Source: Bacteroidales bacterium
GTDB taxonomy: Bacteria; Bacteroidota; Bacteroidia; Bacteroidales; FEN-979
Direction of reading: 5' to 3'
Length of the DNA: 48,523 nt
NCBI GenBank assembly: GCA_023229525.1
Contig: JALNZC010000030.1
Span: 1-48,523, forward strand
The notes under the pieces are model-generated. The model saw nothing but the letters and a program-made list of their open reading frames with translations. It did no database searches and was not told the origin of the DNA. This document shows, one piece after another, positions 39,043-47,345 of this stretch. Position numbers and translations under genes: made by a program. Each line of letters starts with the position of its first letter. The first letter of the stretch is position 1.

Positions 39043-40434
39043 TTATTTGCGTTGAATTTGGGCCATCATATCGGCATCCATTACAATTTTATTTCCGACG
39101 TAGGCAACCCCTTTCATGCTGACAAGCCCTCGGCGTATCGGCCCGGTAAGCTGATTAAAGAAGACAACCGTGTCACCAGGAACAACGCGCTGCCTGAATT
39201 TTACACTTTCTATCTTTAGGAACAGGGTCGTGTAGTTCTGAGGGTCATCTACCGTACTTAGCGCAAGGATCCCACCGGTTTGTGCCATGGCCTCGATCAG
39301 GATCACACCCGGCATAACAGGCTCATCCGGGAAATGACCGACGAAAAACGATTCATTCATGGTCACATTCTTTAAGCCTACCACATAATCGGTGCCCATC
39401 TCAAGGATCCTATCAATAAAGAGAAAGGGGGGGCGATGGGGAAGAATGTTCTTGATCTGGGTAATGTTGTAAAGTGGAGTCTTGTTCAGATCAAACCTGG
39501 GGACATCCATAGAGCGCTTCTCCTTTTTCAGGTGTTTTTTTATCAGACGCGCAAATTCCACGTTAGAGTAATGTCCGGGACGAGTGGCAATAATATGTGC
39601 TTTTAACGGCATTCCAATAAGCGATAGATCCCCCATAACATCGAGTAATTTATGCCGGGCCGGTTCATTTGGGTATTGTAATTCAAGATTGTTTAATATG
39701 CCCTCCTTCAGTACCTCAACTTTGGGCTTATTGAAAAGTTTGGCCAGGTGGTCAAGCTCTTTTCTTGAAATGACACGGTCGACAAACACAATGGCATTGC
39801 TAAGATCGCCTCCCCTGATCAGGTTATTGTTGAGAAGATATTCGAGTTCATGAAGAAAAACAAAGGTCCTGCATGTAGCAAACTCCGACCTGAACTGAGT
39901 TATGCGGTCCAGTGTGGCATTTTGTGACTGAAGTACCTTTGATTCATAATCGATCATTACGGAAACCCGGAATTCCTTAGAAGGAATAGCAATCATTTCA
40001 ACCTTCTTTTCCGGATTGATATAAGTAATATTTGATGTCAGTTCGAAATATTTGCGTAAAGCTTTTTGCTCGACAATTCCTGCCGTTTGTAAGGCTTCGA
40101 CATAAAAACGTGAACTGCCATCGAGAATTGGGGTTTCCGATTGATTCATTTCAACCAGTACATTGTCGATCTCAAGACCCGAGAGTGCGGCAAGAACATG
40201 TTCAATGGTATCTATTCTGACGCCATCCTGTTCGATACTTGTTCCTCTGGATGTATCCACGACATTGTCGACATCGGCATCTACCAATGTATCTGCAGCA
40301 ATATCAGTACGACGGAATCTGAATCCATAATTTTCCGGCGCAGGTTTAAATGCAATTACAACTTCATTTCCTGTATGTAACCCGACTCCGGAAATGCTTA
40401 CCGGATCTTTGATCGTTTTTTGTTTTTCACTCAT
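39043..40434 (-). CDS. lpxC: Fused LpxC deacetylase and FabZ dehydratase
   Basis: The 463-residue protein joins two enzymes. Residues 1-about 305 are LpxC, the zinc deacetylase of lipid A synthesis, with His79 in TIEHVLAAL (the same number as in E. coli) and HKLLDVMGD further on (the other zinc ligands). The rest is FabZ, the beta-hydroxyacyl-ACP dehydratase of fatty-acid synthesis, with ILPHRPPFLFIDR, GHFPDEPVMPG and EAMAQTGG. The fusion is characteristic of Bacteroidota. It joins lipid A and fatty-acid synthesis in one chain. The first eight bases overlap the end of lpxD. Confidence 0.96.
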   Translation of the reverse strand: MSEKQKTIKDPVSISGVGLHTGNEVVIAFKPAPENYGFRFRRTDIAADTLVDADVDNVVDTSRGTSIEQDGVRIDTIEHVLAALSGLEIDNVLVEMNQSETPILDGSSRFYVEALQTAGIVEQKALRKYFELTSNITYINPEKKVEMIAIPSKEFRVSVMIDYESKVLQSQNATLDRITQFRSEFATCRTFVFLHELEYLLNNNLIRGGDLSNAIVFVDRVISRKELDHLAKLFNKPKVEVLKEGILNNLELQYPNEPARHKLLDVMGDLSLIGMPLKAHIIATRPGHYSNVEFARLIKKHLKKEKRSMDVPRFDLNKTPLYNITQIKNILPHRPPFLFIDRILEMGTDYVVGLKNVTMNESFFVGHFPDEPVMPGVILIEAMAQTGGILALSTVDDPQNYTTLFLKIESVKFRQRVVPGDTVVFFNQLTGPIRRGLVSMKGVAYVGNKIVMDADMMAQIQRK

Positions 40435-41461
40435 GCGATTTGTTTACCTGCTTTTCAATGGTATAAACTTTCCTGACGATTTCATCGAGTTTACGCCAAT
40501 GGATAAAATTCCTGCGTGCTTTTCCTGCTTCGATGGCTGGAGCGCCCAGCATGGCTGCACCTTCCTGAAGAATGCTCCGCTCAACACCTGAACCGGCTCC
40601 GATTTTGACATTATCGGCAATGATAATATGGCCAACAATACCGACCTGACCACCGATCATGCAGTTTTTCCCGATCCGGGTGGATCCCGAAATTCCGGTC
40701 TGCGCTGCAATCACCGTATTTTCTCCAATTTCAACATTATGGGCCACCTGGATCAGGTTATCAAGCTTGACACCCTGATGGATTATGGTCGATCCCAATG
40801 TCGCACGATCGATAGTGGTATTGGAACCAACCTCCACATTTTCTTCCAGGACTACATTCCCCAGTTGAGGAATTTTCTGATAGTTGTTGTCCGGTTGCGG
40901 GGCAAATCCGAATCCATCGGACCCGATAACCACTCCGGAGTGAAGAATGCAATTTTTCCCGATGATACAATCGGAATAGATTTTAACACCCGGATAGATC
41001 AGGGTATTTTCATCAATCGTGACGTGCGGCCCTATATAAACCTGTGGATGAATATGAACGTTATCACCGATGCTTACCCGGTCGCTGATATATGTAAAAT
41101 CACCCACCGAAACACCGGTTCCGAGGGTTGCTGAAGAGGAAATGGATGCTTTTGCCGATATCCCTATCTGATCATTTTTCGATTTACTGAACATCTCCAA
41201 TAACCGGGCGAATGAAGCATAGGCATTCTCCACACGGATCAAAGTGGCCCCGATAGCCTGCGTAACAATAAAATCCTGGTTTACAAGAACGATCGAGGCT
41301 TTCGTTGAATAGATGTATGAATTGTATTTGGGATTGGTTAAAAAAGTCAAAGAATCAGGTAAGCTTTCATCGATTTTGGATAGCGTTGAAACCTTAATGT
41401 CCGGATCACCTTCAATGGTACCGTTTAACAGAGCAGCAATCTGAATAGCAGTGAATTCCAT
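40427..41461 (-). CDS. lpxD: UDP-3-O-acylglucosamine N-acyltransferase
   Basis: The 344-residue LpxD has the N-terminal uridine domain and a left-handed beta helix. The catalytic His is in NLIQVAHNVEIG (equivalent to E. coli His239), followed by AAQTGISGSTRIGKNCMIGGQVGIVGHI, very close to the E. coli sequence. It adds the second hydroxy-fatty acid in lipid A synthesis. It is the normal-length copy, next to lpxC and lpxA; a paralogue lies at 34856. It follows the HD-domain gene by 92 bases on the same strand. Confidence 0.96.
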   Translation of the reverse strand: MEFTAIQIAALLNGTIEGDPDIKVSTLSKIDESLPDSLTFLTNPKYNSYIYSTKASIVLVNQDFIVTQAIGATLIRVENAYASFARLLEMFSKSKNDQIGISAKASISSSATLGTGVSVGDFTYISDRVSIGDNVHIHPQVYIGPHVTIDENTLIYPGVKIYSDCIIGKNCILHSGVVIGSDGFGFAPQPDNNYQKIPQLGNVVLEENVEVGSNTTIDRATLGSTIIHQGVKLDNLIQVAHNVEIGENTVIAAQTGISGSTRIGKNCMIGGQVGIVGHIIIADNVKIGAGSGVERSILQEGAAMLGAPAIEAGKARRNFIHWRKLDEIVRKVYTIEKQVNKSHE

Positions 41462-41553
41462 TTATGGGTGTTTGTTATAATCTATCTTCAAACGGGGGTG
41501 CAAGTTACCAAAAATAATACTCATACCCGGAACATTTTTCAAGATACAAAATA

Positions 41554-42798
41554 TCAAACAGATACAAATTTAGGGTAACATAATAAATTCTTGCTGACGG
41601 TTGTTGGAAGGACAGCAATGTTCAATTGTTCAGAGGCTTCAGAAATGTCGAGCAATTCGTCGTTATTACCTTTGATCATGATCCGGTCATGAAGCGGATT
41701 ATAGGCCTTATTTTCAACCTTGTTATGGGTAAAATAGTATTCGATCTCATCGGGTTGTAAATGATAATTTTTGAAGATTGCACCCTTAATCTTTTCGACA
41801 TAAACGGAGTTAAAAGGATAGGTTTGCAATTCGACCCGGAAAAGCCGGCGGTTGATCAGGTTTTTACACAATAAAGCCAGGATGGGATCATCATGGTGCA
41901 TCCAATTCTTGATAGAAGCAACAATATCGAAATCATCAAGCTGTGCGAAGTAACCGAGCCATCGGTTGTCGGTTTCAAATTCCATCTTAGTCGGATTATG
42001 TTGTAAAAACATACTGAAAGCAGGAGTGGCAGAAAGAATTTTATCTTTTTCGCCGAGAAATTTGGCCCGTTTCAGAAGATTGATCAACATCTGGTCGGCA
42101 GCGATAACCGTTTTATGAAGGTATACCTGCCAGTACATCAACCGTCGGGAGATCAGGAATTTTTCGATGGAATAGATTCCCTTGGCATCAACAACCAGTT
42201 CGTCCTCGTATACCGTCAGCATTTTAATGATCCTGTCATAACTGATAACCCCTTCGGCAACTCCGGTGAAAAAACTGTCACGGGCCAGATAGTCGAGACG
42301 ATCCATATCGAGCTGACTGGAAACCAGCTGATGCAGGAATTTTTTCGGGTAGGTGTCGGTAAATATTTTATATGCCATTTCAAGCGCCCCGTTAAAATCC
42401 CGGTTCAGCGCTGCAATCATGAGTCGCGAAAGCTCTTCATGCAACATATCCCTGACGATTGTTTGCTCCAGGGTATGAGAAAAAGGTCCGTGTCCGATGT
42501 CGTGTAAAAGAATCGCAAGCGTAACACCTTCAGCTTCCTCATCAGATATCAAAATCCCCTTGGATCGCAAAACAGCGATAGCCAGTCCCATGAGGTGCAT
42601 CGCTCCCAGGGCATGCTGGAACCGGGTATGCTGAGCAGAAGGGAAAGTATAATGCGTCAATCCGAGTTGTTTGATCCTGCGTAACCGTTGAAACCACGGG
42701 TGTTCAATGACATCAAATGCAAGTTCCGATGGAACCATTACAGACCCGTACACAGGATCATTGATATTCTTTCGTTTATTCGTTAACGACAAATTCAT
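41554..42798 (-). CDS. HD-domain phosphohydrolase
   Basis: The 414 residues have the HD-superfamily metal site: HTRFQHALGAMHLM (about 57-70) and LLHDIGHGPFSHTLEQT (about 97-113), with a further Asp in SQLDMDRLDYLARDS. This pattern is seen in dNTP or (p)ppGpp phosphohydrolases; the Bacteroidota copy next to lpxD is conserved but has no assigned substrate. The protein is cytoplasmic. Its promoter candidate (GTTG-N22-TAAGTTTG) overlaps that of porX, which runs the other way. Confidence 0.9.
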   Translation of the reverse strand: MNLSLTNKRKNINDPVYGSVMVPSELAFDVIEHPWFQRLRRIKQLGLTHYTFPSAQHTRFQHALGAMHLMGLAIAVLRSKGILISDEEAEGVTLAILLHDIGHGPFSHTLEQTIVRDMLHEELSRLMIAALNRDFNGALEMAYKIFTDTYPKKFLHQLVSSQLDMDRLDYLARDSFFTGVAEGVISYDRIIKMLTVYEDELVVDAKGIYSIEKFLISRRLMYWQVYLHKTVIAADQMLINLLKRAKFLGEKDKILSATPAFSMFLQHNPTKMEFETDNRWLGYFAQLDDFDIVASIKNWMHHDDPILALLCKNLINRRLFRVELQTYPFNSVYVEKIKGAIFKNYHLQPDEIEYYFTHNKVENKAYNPLHDRIMIKGNNDELLDISEASEQLNIAVLPTTVSKNLLCYPKFVSV

Positions 42799-42799
42799 G

Positions 42800-42807
42800 T
42801 ACCTTTG
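42800..42807 (+). promoter_or_regulatory. Candidate -7 box (TACCTTTG) for porX
   Basis: A full TAnnTTTG match on the plus strand, with TTTA 21 bases upstream inside the first codons of the HD gene. Transcription would start near 42814, giving a leader of about 70 bases that crosses the HD-gene promoter. Confidence 0.4.
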
Positions 42808-42847
42808 TTAAAGAAATATAAAAATTGACTGCTGATCACAATAAAAG

Positions 42848-42855
42848 CAAACTTA
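42848..42855 (-). promoter_or_regulatory. Candidate -7 box (TAAGTTTG) for the HD-domain gene
   Basis: A full TAnnTTTG match on the minus strand, with GTTG 22 bases upstream at the porX start. The leader would be about 40 bases. It faces the porX box, so the two transcripts overlap. Confidence 0.4.
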
Positions 42856-42883
42856 CAACATTTAAAGAAGCTAAAAGCAACAT

Positions 42884-44437
42884 ATGGATAAGGTCACGAT
42901 TTTGTGGGTGGATGATGAAATTGATCTGTTGAAACCCCATATCATTTTTTTAAAGGAAAAAGGTTATGATGTCAGTACTGTTAACAATGGCCATGACGCT
43001 TTGGAAATCATTAAATCAAAACCTTTCGATATTGTGTTCCTGGATGAACAGATGCCTGGATTGTCGGGTATTGGTACCTTATCCAAGATGAAAATCGATT
43101 TCCCGAATCTTCCGGTGGTGATGATCACCAAAAGCGAAGAAGAGACGATCATGGAAGATGCCATCGGGTCAAACATTGCCGATTACCTGATCAAACCTGT
43201 TAATCCAAATCAAATCCTGCTTTGCCTGAAGAAAAATCTGGAAAATAAAAAACTGGTCAGTGAAAAGACCACCTTTCAGTATCAGCAGGAATTCCGTAAC
43301 ATCGGTATGGAAATCAGCAATAAACTGAATTTCGAAGAATGGCCGGAAGTATATAAAAAGATCACCCATTGGGAACTGAAACTTGGCCAGTCGAGCGATG
43401 AAGGAATGAACCAGGTGCTTAAAATGCAAAAAGATGAAGCCAATCAGGTGTTCTGTAAATATGTAGAGAGGAACTACACAGATTGGATCAATGGAAAAAC
43501 CAATGCCCACCCGGTACTCTCGCACAACCTGATCAAGGAAAAGGTTTTTCCCCTCCTGAACGAAAGCAAACCCTTGTTTGTTATCCTGATAGACAACCTG
43601 CGGTTTGATCAGTGGAAGGTATTACAGCCCATAATAGAAGAGTATTTCAGGGTAGATCGTGAAGATATATATTTTAGCATTCTTCCGACAGTTACCCAGT
43701 ATGCACGGAATTCATTGTTCGGCGGATTGTTACCTACGGAAATTGAAAAAAAATATCCGAAATTGTGGGTGAACGAGGATGAAGAAGGTACCAAAAACAA
43801 TTACGAAAATGAGCTCCTGGGAGAGTTACTGAAACGGTACGGACGCGATATCAAGTATTCCTATTATAAGGTTTTGAACCAGACTTACGGCAAAAAACTG
43901 GTGGAATTAATGCCCAACCTGATGGTGAATAAGCTGAATTTCATTGTCTACAATTTTGTTGATATGCTTTCGCATGCCCGCACAGAGATGGAGATCATCA
44001 GGGAACTGGCCGACGATGAAAAAGCATACCGGTCATTGACGGTAAGCTGGTTCCTCCATTCCCCACTCCTGGATATCTTAAAATTCCTTGGTGAAAAAGC
44101 GGTTAATGTTGCCATTACCACTGATCATGGCTCGATCCGTGTCACAAATCCGGTTAAGATACTGGGCGACCGCAATACCAATACCAACTTGCGATATAAA
44201 ACCGGGAAAGCATTAAAATTTGAACGGGATGAAGCTTTTGAGGTGAAAAATCCCGGAGATATTTTCCTTCCCCGTGGCAATGTCAGCTCTTCCTTTGTTT
44301 TTTGCCGGAAAGACGACTTTTTCGCTTATCCGAACAACTATAACCATTATGTGAATTATTATAAAAATACTTTTCAGCATGGCGGGATTTCCATGGAAGA
44401 AATGCTCATCCCCTTCATTTCCTTGAAACCCAAATAG
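42884..44437 (+). CDS. porX: PorX response regulator with PglZ phosphatase domain
   Basis: The 517 residues begin with a receiver domain: Asp10, Asp11 in WVDDE and phosphorylated Asp54 in VFLDEQMPG, the same number as in Flavobacterium PorX. The C-terminal part is an alkaline-phosphatase-superfamily PglZ domain: Asp237 in LIDNLRFDQW, Thr269/271 in SILPTVTQYARN, and TTDHGS later. PorX works with the sensor PorY to control the type IX secretion system in Bacteroidota. So the organism very probably has T9SS. The gene starts an apparent operon porX-tsaE-ald-aroB-aroA; tsaE starts 26 bases after the stop. Confidence 0.93.
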   Translation: MDKVTILWVDDEIDLLKPHIIFLKEKGYDVSTVNNGHDALEIIKSKPFDIVFLDEQMPGLSGIGTLSKMKIDFPNLPVVMITKSEEETIMEDAIGSNIADYLIKPVNPNQILLCLKKNLENKKLVSEKTTFQYQQEFRNIGMEISNKLNFEEWPEVYKKITHWELKLGQSSDEGMNQVLKMQKDEANQVFCKYVERNYTDWINGKTNAHPVLSHNLIKEKVFPLLNESKPLFVILIDNLRFDQWKVLQPIIEEYFRVDREDIYFSILPTVTQYARNSLFGGLLPTEIEKKYPKLWVNEDEEGTKNNYENELLGELLKRYGRDIKYSYYKVLNQTYGKKLVELMPNLMVNKLNFIVYNFVDMLSHARTEMEIIRELADDEKAYRSLTVSWFLHSPLLDILKFLGEKAVNVAITTDHGSIRVTNPVKILGDRNTNTNLRYKTGKALKFERDEAFEVKNPGDIFLPRGNVSSSFVFCRKDDFFAYPNNYNHYVNYYKNTFQHGGISMEEMLIPFISLKPK

Positions 44438-44463
44438 TAATACCTTCAATTGTTAAGTGCCAA

Positions 44464-44877
44464 TTGGAATACAGTTGTTTTACCGAATCCGACCTTCGTC
44501 AGGTCGCCAGGAAGTTGATCCGTACCTTTCCTGAAGCGAGGGTATTTGCCTTTTACGGTTCTATGGGAGCAGGTAAAACCACCTTTATCAAAGCGTTGTG
44601 TCGGGAACTGAACGGTATCGATATCGTTCAGAGCCCCAGCTTTTCCCTCATCAACGAATACAAGACCGCTGTTGGCGAATCGATTTTTCATTTCGATTTA
44701 TACAGAATTAATAAATTGGAAGAGGTCTTTGATATCGGTTATGAAGATTATATCTATTCCGGTTCATACTGCTTTCTGGAGTGGCCCGAATTAATTGAAA
44801 ACCTGTTGCCACCGGAAACAATAAAGGTCAGCATTACCGAAAATCGGTCCGAAGGTTCACGGATCATCGGATTTTAA
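44464..44877 (+). CDS. tsaE: tRNA threonylcarbamoyladenosine synthesis ATPase TsaE
   Basis: The 137 residues are a full TsaE. Walker A is YGSMGAGKTTF (about 31-41), followed by VQSPSFSLINEY and FHFDLYRI, the family hallmarks. It supports t6A formation on tRNAs reading ANN codons, with TsaB and TsaD. The start is TTG at 44464; there is no ATG or GTG in the frame between the porX stop and the conserved SDLRQVARKL region. A Shine-Dalgarno sequence is not obvious. Confidence 0.92.
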   Translation: MEYSCFTESDLRQVARKLIRTFPEARVFAFYGSMGAGKTTFIKALCRELNGIDIVQSPSFSLINEYKTAVGESIFHFDLYRINKLEEVFDIGYEDYIYSGSYCFLEWPELIENLLPPETIKVSITENRSEGSRIIGF

Positions 44878-44935
44878 TTCCCCTTTTTTCGGCATTTCGA
44901 TGTTTGACAGCTTCGTTATTTCACCACTTTTTTGT

Positions 44936-44943
44936 ATCTTCGT
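44936..44943 (+). promoter_or_regulatory. Candidate -7 box (TATCTTCG) for ald
   Basis: Seven of eight positions match TAnnTTTG, with TTCG exactly 19 bases upstream. It lies 16 bases before the ATG and could give ald a separate transcript. Confidence 0.3.
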
Positions 44944-44958
44944 TTAAAATTTTGGAGC

Positions 44959-46182
44959 ATGGAAGAGCCAGGTCCGGATTATATGCATATATCACCTGCC
45001 GGGCGATTGATGCCGCAGGAGGAAATGCTCGAAGTTGCAAAACAGCGAAGCAATCTCATCATCGGGGTGCCAAAAGAAATTTCTCCACTGGAAAACAGGG
45101 TGTCGCTTGTTCCCGATGGCGTTGCATTGTTATGCCATAATGGTCATCAGGTAATGGTTGAAGCCGGCGCCGGGATCACCGCGCATTTCAGCGATCATGA
45201 ATACAGCGAAGCCGGAGCCCATCTCTTATATTCGCCGGAAGAAGTTTATAAAGCGGATATCATTTTAAAAGTTGCTCCTGTCACTGTGGAAGAAATGAGT
45301 TACCTCCATCCGAAACATACGTTGATATCAGCTATTCAGATGTCAATGCAATGCGGGGAATATTTCCGTTCTCTGCTTTCGAAACGGGTGACAGCGCTGG
45401 CCTTTGAGACGATCCGGGACAAAACGAAACAGTTGTCCATCATCCGGGCCATGAGTGAGATTGCCGGTAGTACCTCCATTTTTATTGCGGCAGAATACCT
45501 GGCTGACCCCGAATATGGTCGTGGTAAGATGTTTGGAGGATTTACCGGGATCACACCGAGTGAAGTCGTTGTTATCGGGGCAGGGACCGTGGGAGAATTT
45601 GCCTCCCGTTCCGCCATCGGACTAGGTGCTTTGGTAAAAATTTTCGATAATTCGGTATACCGCTTGCGGCGGATTCAGAACAACCTCGGGAGGCGTGTTT
45701 TTACTTCCATTTTACACCCGAAAGTGCTTATCGAATCACTAAAGACTGCCGATGTACTGATCGGCGCTATCCATTCACCCGAAGGACGAACACCTTGCGT
45801 CATCTCCGAGGAAATGATAAAACAGATGAAGGACGGTTCGGTAGCCATCGATGTGAGTATTGACCAGGGAGGATGTTTTGAAACCTCAAGGCCAACAAGC
45901 CATAAATCTCCGGTATTTAAACTGCATGGTGTTACCCATTATGCAGTCCCCAATATCCCGTCAAAAGTTCCTCATACTGCATCCCAGGCGCTGAACAATA
46001 TCATCGTTCCGATTATTCTTGATATAGGTTCCGAAGGGGGAATTGAAAATCTGCTCAAACATGATTCCGGAGTCCGGCAAGGGGTTTATATTTACAATGG
46101 AATCATTACCAACCTTTTCATCAGCAAACGGTTTAACCTTCCATTTCAGGATATCAGCCTGCTGATGGCAGCATTTCATTAA
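44959..46182 (+). CDS. ald: Alanine dehydrogenase
   Basis: The 407 residues are an alanine dehydrogenase / transhydrogenase-type enzyme: the N-terminal half has VPKEISPLENRVSLVPDGV and the NAD-binding half has VVIGAGTVGEFASRSAIGLGA. It converts alanine to pyruvate and ammonia with NAD. It is about 35 residues longer at the N-terminus than typical Ald, as in other Bacteroidota. The ATG at 44959 is chosen over one nine codons earlier, because GGAG lies just before it. It is followed by aroB after 16 bases, so they are co-transcribed. Confidence 0.92.
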   Translation: MEEPGPDYMHISPAGRLMPQEEMLEVAKQRSNLIIGVPKEISPLENRVSLVPDGVALLCHNGHQVMVEAGAGITAHFSDHEYSEAGAHLLYSPEEVYKADIILKVAPVTVEEMSYLHPKHTLISAIQMSMQCGEYFRSLLSKRVTALAFETIRDKTKQLSIIRAMSEIAGSTSIFIAAEYLADPEYGRGKMFGGFTGITPSEVVVIGAGTVGEFASRSAIGLGALVKIFDNSVYRLRRIQNNLGRRVFTSILHPKVLIESLKTADVLIGAIHSPEGRTPCVISEEMIKQMKDGSVAIDVSIDQGGCFETSRPTSHKSPVFKLHGVTHYAVPNIPSKVPHTASQALNNIIVPIILDIGSEGGIENLLKHDSGVRQGVYIYNGIITNLFISKRFNLPFQDISLLMAAFH

Positions 46183-46198
46183 CGGAAACCAAGCATTC

Positions 46199-47308
46199 AT
46201 GAAACTTTCCAGCCGGATCATAAAAATTGACCGCACCCGGATCTTTTTCGGTAAAGATTCTCTTGCAGAAATTCAAAAATTCCGGCGATCTGTCCACCTT
46301 GATAAAGGAAAAGTATTTATACTGGTTGATACGGTTACCCATGAACTTTGTTTGCCTGTACTGTTAAAACAGGTCTCTCAGCTGGCTGAAAATCAAATTC
46401 TTATCATACCGGATGGGGAGGAAGCAAAAACACTGGAAACAGCCAATCGGCTTTGGAAAGATCTGATGACGGCACACGCCGGCCGGGATGCACTGTTGAT
46501 CACACTCGGCGGTGGTGTTGTCACCGACCTGGGTGGTTTCGTTGCAGCCGGATATATGCGCGGGATACCCTGCATTCATATTCCTACCACATTACTTGGA
46601 CAGGTAGATGCATCCATTGGAGGAAAAACAGGGATCAATCTCGATTCGGTGAAAAATCTGGTCGGTTTTTTCTATTCCCCCACAGCCATTTTTATTGATC
46701 CCCGATTCCTTGACACACTTCCTGAAGCCCAACTTCGCTCAGGCCTGGCTGAAATAATCAAATCAGTACTGGTCGGTAATGCCGGACTATGGAATAAGCT
46801 TAAAAAACATCCGGTGGTAGAAATGTTCAGAACGCCCAACGACAGTGTAATTTGGCAACATCTGATCGTAGGGGCAATTACTTTTAAAAGCCAAATTATT
46901 AAAGAAGATTTTATCGAAAAAAAACGCCGCGCAACCTTGAATTTCGGACATACCATCGGCCATGCCATCGAATCTTTTTCACATTTAAAAGGGTATCGCC
47001 CCCTGCTTCATGGTGAAGCCGTTGCGATCGGTATGATTTGCGCTGCCTATCTTTCATCGGTGAAAACAGGATTACCAAAAAAGGACCTGGAAGAAATATC
47101 AACATATATCCACAGCGGATTTGATCTGTTTCCGTTTCAATCAGACGACCAGGCGGCTTTAATTGAATTAATGACCCATGATAAGAAAAACCGGGACGGA
47201 CGAGTCAGGTTTACCTTGATCTCCGCACCCGGATCACCGAGGATAAATATTTCTTGTGAACCTGCTGAAATTACCGATGCATTGAACTATTACCTTCAGT
47301 CAAGTTAA
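46199..47308 (+). CDS. aroB: 3-Dehydroquinate synthase
   Basis: The 369 residues show the AroB signature GGGVVTDLGGFVAAGYMRGIP (about 101-121), the IPTTLLGQVDASIGGKTGIN nucleotide-binding segment, and the zinc site FGHTIGHAIE. It makes 3-dehydroquinate from DAHP with NAD and zinc in the shikimate pathway. It is followed by aroA 37 bases on, so two adjacent pathway genes are in one unit. The start is the first ATG after ald. Confidence 0.96.
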   Translation: MKLSSRIIKIDRTRIFFGKDSLAEIQKFRRSVHLDKGKVFILVDTVTHELCLPVLLKQVSQLAENQILIIPDGEEAKTLETANRLWKDLMTAHAGRDALLITLGGGVVTDLGGFVAAGYMRGIPCIHIPTTLLGQVDASIGGKTGINLDSVKNLVGFFYSPTAIFIDPRFLDTLPEAQLRSGLAEIIKSVLVGNAGLWNKLKKHPVVEMFRTPNDSVIWQHLIVGAITFKSQIIKEDFIEKKRRATLNFGHTIGHAIESFSHLKGYRPLLHGEAVAIGMICAAYLSSVKTGLPKKDLEEISTYIHSGFDLFPFQSDDQAALIELMTHDKKNRDGRVRFTLISAPGSPRINISCEPAEITDALNYYLQSS

Positions 47309-47345
47309 AGGTAATTATCGCTTTTTTAATGAAAAGTATCATCTG

